Of a stretch of DNA of 64,000 bases, positions 62,881 to 64,000 are shown piece after piece. The stretch's first letter is position 1. Each line of letters starts with the position of its first letter. The position numbers and the translations under genes were made by a program. The notes under the pieces are model-generated. The model made no database searches and was not told the DNA's origin. It worked only from the letters and a program-made list of their open reading frames with translations. The stretch lies in NCBI RefSeq assembly GCF_051175385.1, contig NZ_CP195106.1, forward strand, positions 5,146,001 to 5,210,000, read 5' to 3'. The stretch comes from Tundrisphaera lichenicola. GTDB taxonomy: Bacteria; Planctomycetota; Planctomycetia; Isosphaerales; Isosphaeraceae.

Positions 62881-63191
62881 CCCTCGGTGAAACGGATCGA
62901 TTCAAACCAACGCGGTTCGCCACGCCTGCTTCGACTTGATTGTTCGAGAACTAAAGCCGGCGAAAAATTCGACTTCTCACGGAAAAGCAAGTTCCTAAAA
63001 TTTCGAGGGTTGGGCTCTCGACCAATGCTTTTTATTAGGCGTTCAGCTCGATGACATCTCGTTTAGAATCCTGTGACGGATGAATCAGTTCGTGAGCTGA
63101 GAGGTCAAAGGAGAGCAAGTAGCGATTTTGGGGCTTGATGCTAGCTTCAAGACTTCGAGAACCCTCTCGAACCGAACTCACTTTTAACGGA
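62881..63191. other. Intergenic region without a visible gene
   Basis: About 310 bp lie between the tRNA-binding protein start and the Mpo1-like gene stop, both on the minus strand. I see no coding frame or strong hairpin. Confidence 0.3.
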
Positions 63192-63527
63192 TTATCGAGA
63201 ACTTCCACCCGTGATCAGCCTGGCTATTCCGCCGCAGATACCCCGAATCACGGCCCAGGCGATCACGAACGGAGTGGCCGGATGCTTCAGGATCGTTGGA
63301 GTGTTCCCCTCGAAGAGGAAATGTCCGGCAAACATCAGGAAATACCCTCCCAGGAACAGGCCAACCGACCAAAGTGGTCGAAAGGGGAGGAGGACCGCGG
63401 CCGCCGCACACATTGGCCACCCGACCCCAAGGTGGAGAAAGTGGTTGACGGGATGCGTGTGGTCCGCCCGGTATTTTGTGACGAATTGATCCAATTTCGA
63501 GCTGGAAACAGATGAAAGGTCGGACAT
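63192..63527 (-). CDS. Mpo1-like / DUF962 family membrane protein
   Basis: The 111-residue protein has YRADHTHPVNHFLHLGVGWP, matching the Tyr-x3-His-x3-Asn-x3-His pattern of the DUF962/Mpo1 family. Two membrane hairpins follow (AAAAVLLPFRPLWSVGLFLG, ATPFVIAWAVIRGICGG). The yeast relative Mpo1 is a 2-hydroxy fatty acid dioxygenase; whether this short bacterial version is an enzyme is unknown. AAAGGA precedes the ATG. Confidence 0.85.
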   Translation of the reverse strand: MSDLSSVSSSKLDQFVTKYRADHTHPVNHFLHLGVGWPMCAAAAVLLPFRPLWSVGLFLGGYFLMFAGHFLFEGNTPTILKHPATPFVIAWAVIRGICGGIARLITGGSSR

Positions 63528-63581
63528 TCTGGAAATCCTTTTCCTGAGAATTGTGAAATGAGCCTAATCCCATCGAGTCAC

Positions 63582-64000
63582 TTAACGACCTTCAGCCGCC
63601 CCTTTTAAAGCTTGAGGCTGATGGACTTTTGGATCTTCGTAAGAATCCAGCCCTTTATGATAGATCTGTGCATAACGGGCGGGGAATGTAAAGTTGTGGT
63701 CGTTATCCTCATCGTGGCAATTGATGCAAAATCCATTGCTATCGGCAAGTTCGGCCGACATCGCCATCGGCTTCCGATATACGAGATTGTCGGGTTCGGC
63801 GATATGGAGAGATGCCGGACCGTGACAGTTTTCGCATTGATTCCCCTTCAGGTAAGGGGTTTGCTCGGCTGAGATCCAGCCGGATTCGTACTTGAAACCT
63901 GTCGTGTGGCATGAGATGCACTCGGCGTCGTACTCTCGGTTCCGCTTCGGAGTGAGCAAAGCCTCGAAGGCGCGAGCGTGCTTCGTACTTGCCCATTTGT
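63582..64000 (-). CDS. Multihaem cytochrome c family protein, N-terminus outside window
   Basis: The visible 138 codons at the C-terminal side have three c-type haem sites: CISCH, CENCH and CINCH. The context SWASTKHARAFEALLT...DAECISCHTTGF resembles cytochrome c554-like or related multihaem proteins of planctomycetes. The frame stays open to the right edge, so the true start and any further haems are not seen. Likely an exported electron carrier or haem enzyme. It ends in HQPQALKGAAEGR with a stop at 63582. Confidence 0.85.
   Translation of the reverse strand, partial: KWASTKHARAFEALLTPKRNREYDAECISCHTTGFKYESGWISAEQTPYLKGNQCENCHGPASLHIAEPDNLVYRKPMAMSAELADSNGFCINCHDEDNDHNFTFPARYAQIYHKGLDSYEDPKVHQPQALKGAAEGR

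Noticed and set aside
1..64000. CRISPR arrays, prophage or plasmid modules, and toxin-antitoxin pairs
   Set aside because: I found no regularly spaced direct repeats, integrase, capsid or partition genes, and no paired small ORFs with toxin-like motifs.

Overview
The window looks like a chromosomal segment of a planctomycete, probably an Isosphaeraceae-type member. The reasons are moderately GC-rich DNA full of TCGA/GATC words, secreted proteases with an N-terminal LEPR-XLL-type motif (LEGLEGRLLLYS, IEPLEARWVLS), DUF4214 repeats, a DUF885 metallopeptidase, many hypothetical exported proteins, and frequent TTG and GTG starts. No phage, plasmid or CRISPR module is visible. This taxonomic call is inference from family content.

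Layout. 1-1962: an IS256-family element running off the left edge has apparently landed in an IS630-family element. 2079-6232: an S9 peptidase and a DUF885 peptidase, start/stop coupled. 6448-9370: a FlgI-HEAT fusion and an HTH-receiver regulator behind a structured leader. 9568-12790: membrane glycosyltransferase, moaC and a polyprenyl diphosphate synthase. 12803-19272 (minus strand): cobalamin-type binding protein, an M16 peptidase pair, a GNAT acetyltransferase and an Nramp-UspA fusion. 19411-20453: two small Tyr/Gly-rich exported proteins. 20595-21751: a decayed IS630 copy. 22312-28749: LarA-like protein, then rplY-pth and rpsF-ssb-rplI-dnaB. 28750-35355: sarcosine-oxidase-like flavoenzyme, a membrane protein, and hisS-hisZ-hisG joined by 4-bp overlaps. 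35933-40811: hydrolase, matrixin-like protease and ABC exporter. 41030-42244: a complete but dead IS630 copy. 42242-50805 (minus strand): a diadenylate-cyclase-like protein, a frameshifted subtilase, an M50 protease with a zinc-ribbon membrane partner, an SGNH hydrolase, NikR and a Gfo/Idh/MocA oxidoreductase. 51001-64000: a glycoamylase-like enzyme, a CocE hydrolase coupled to an epoxide-hydrolase-like enzyme, an acyltransferase, an M28 peptidase, an APC permease, a tRNA-binding protein, an Mpo1-like protein and a truncated multihaem cytochrome.

Most interesting observations. (1) The 42242-43675 protein ends in a DAC (c-di-AMP synthase-type) domain that keeps DGA but has lost RHR, behind a GAF-like N-terminal region. 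(2) All three IS630 copies, including a clearly diverged one, need a -1 shift at the same C6 tract, which suggests programmed frameshifting or slippage. (3) The two near-identical IS630 copies share a second-catalytic-Asp to Asn change. (4) One of them inserted exactly in the stop codon of the DAC-like gene, turning TAG into TAA without altering the protein. (5) A long-form HisG sits with an oversized HisZ that keeps an anticodon-binding-like domain. (6) There are Nramp-UspA and FlgI-HEAT fusions and an L9 with a Lys/Ala-rich N-terminal extension.
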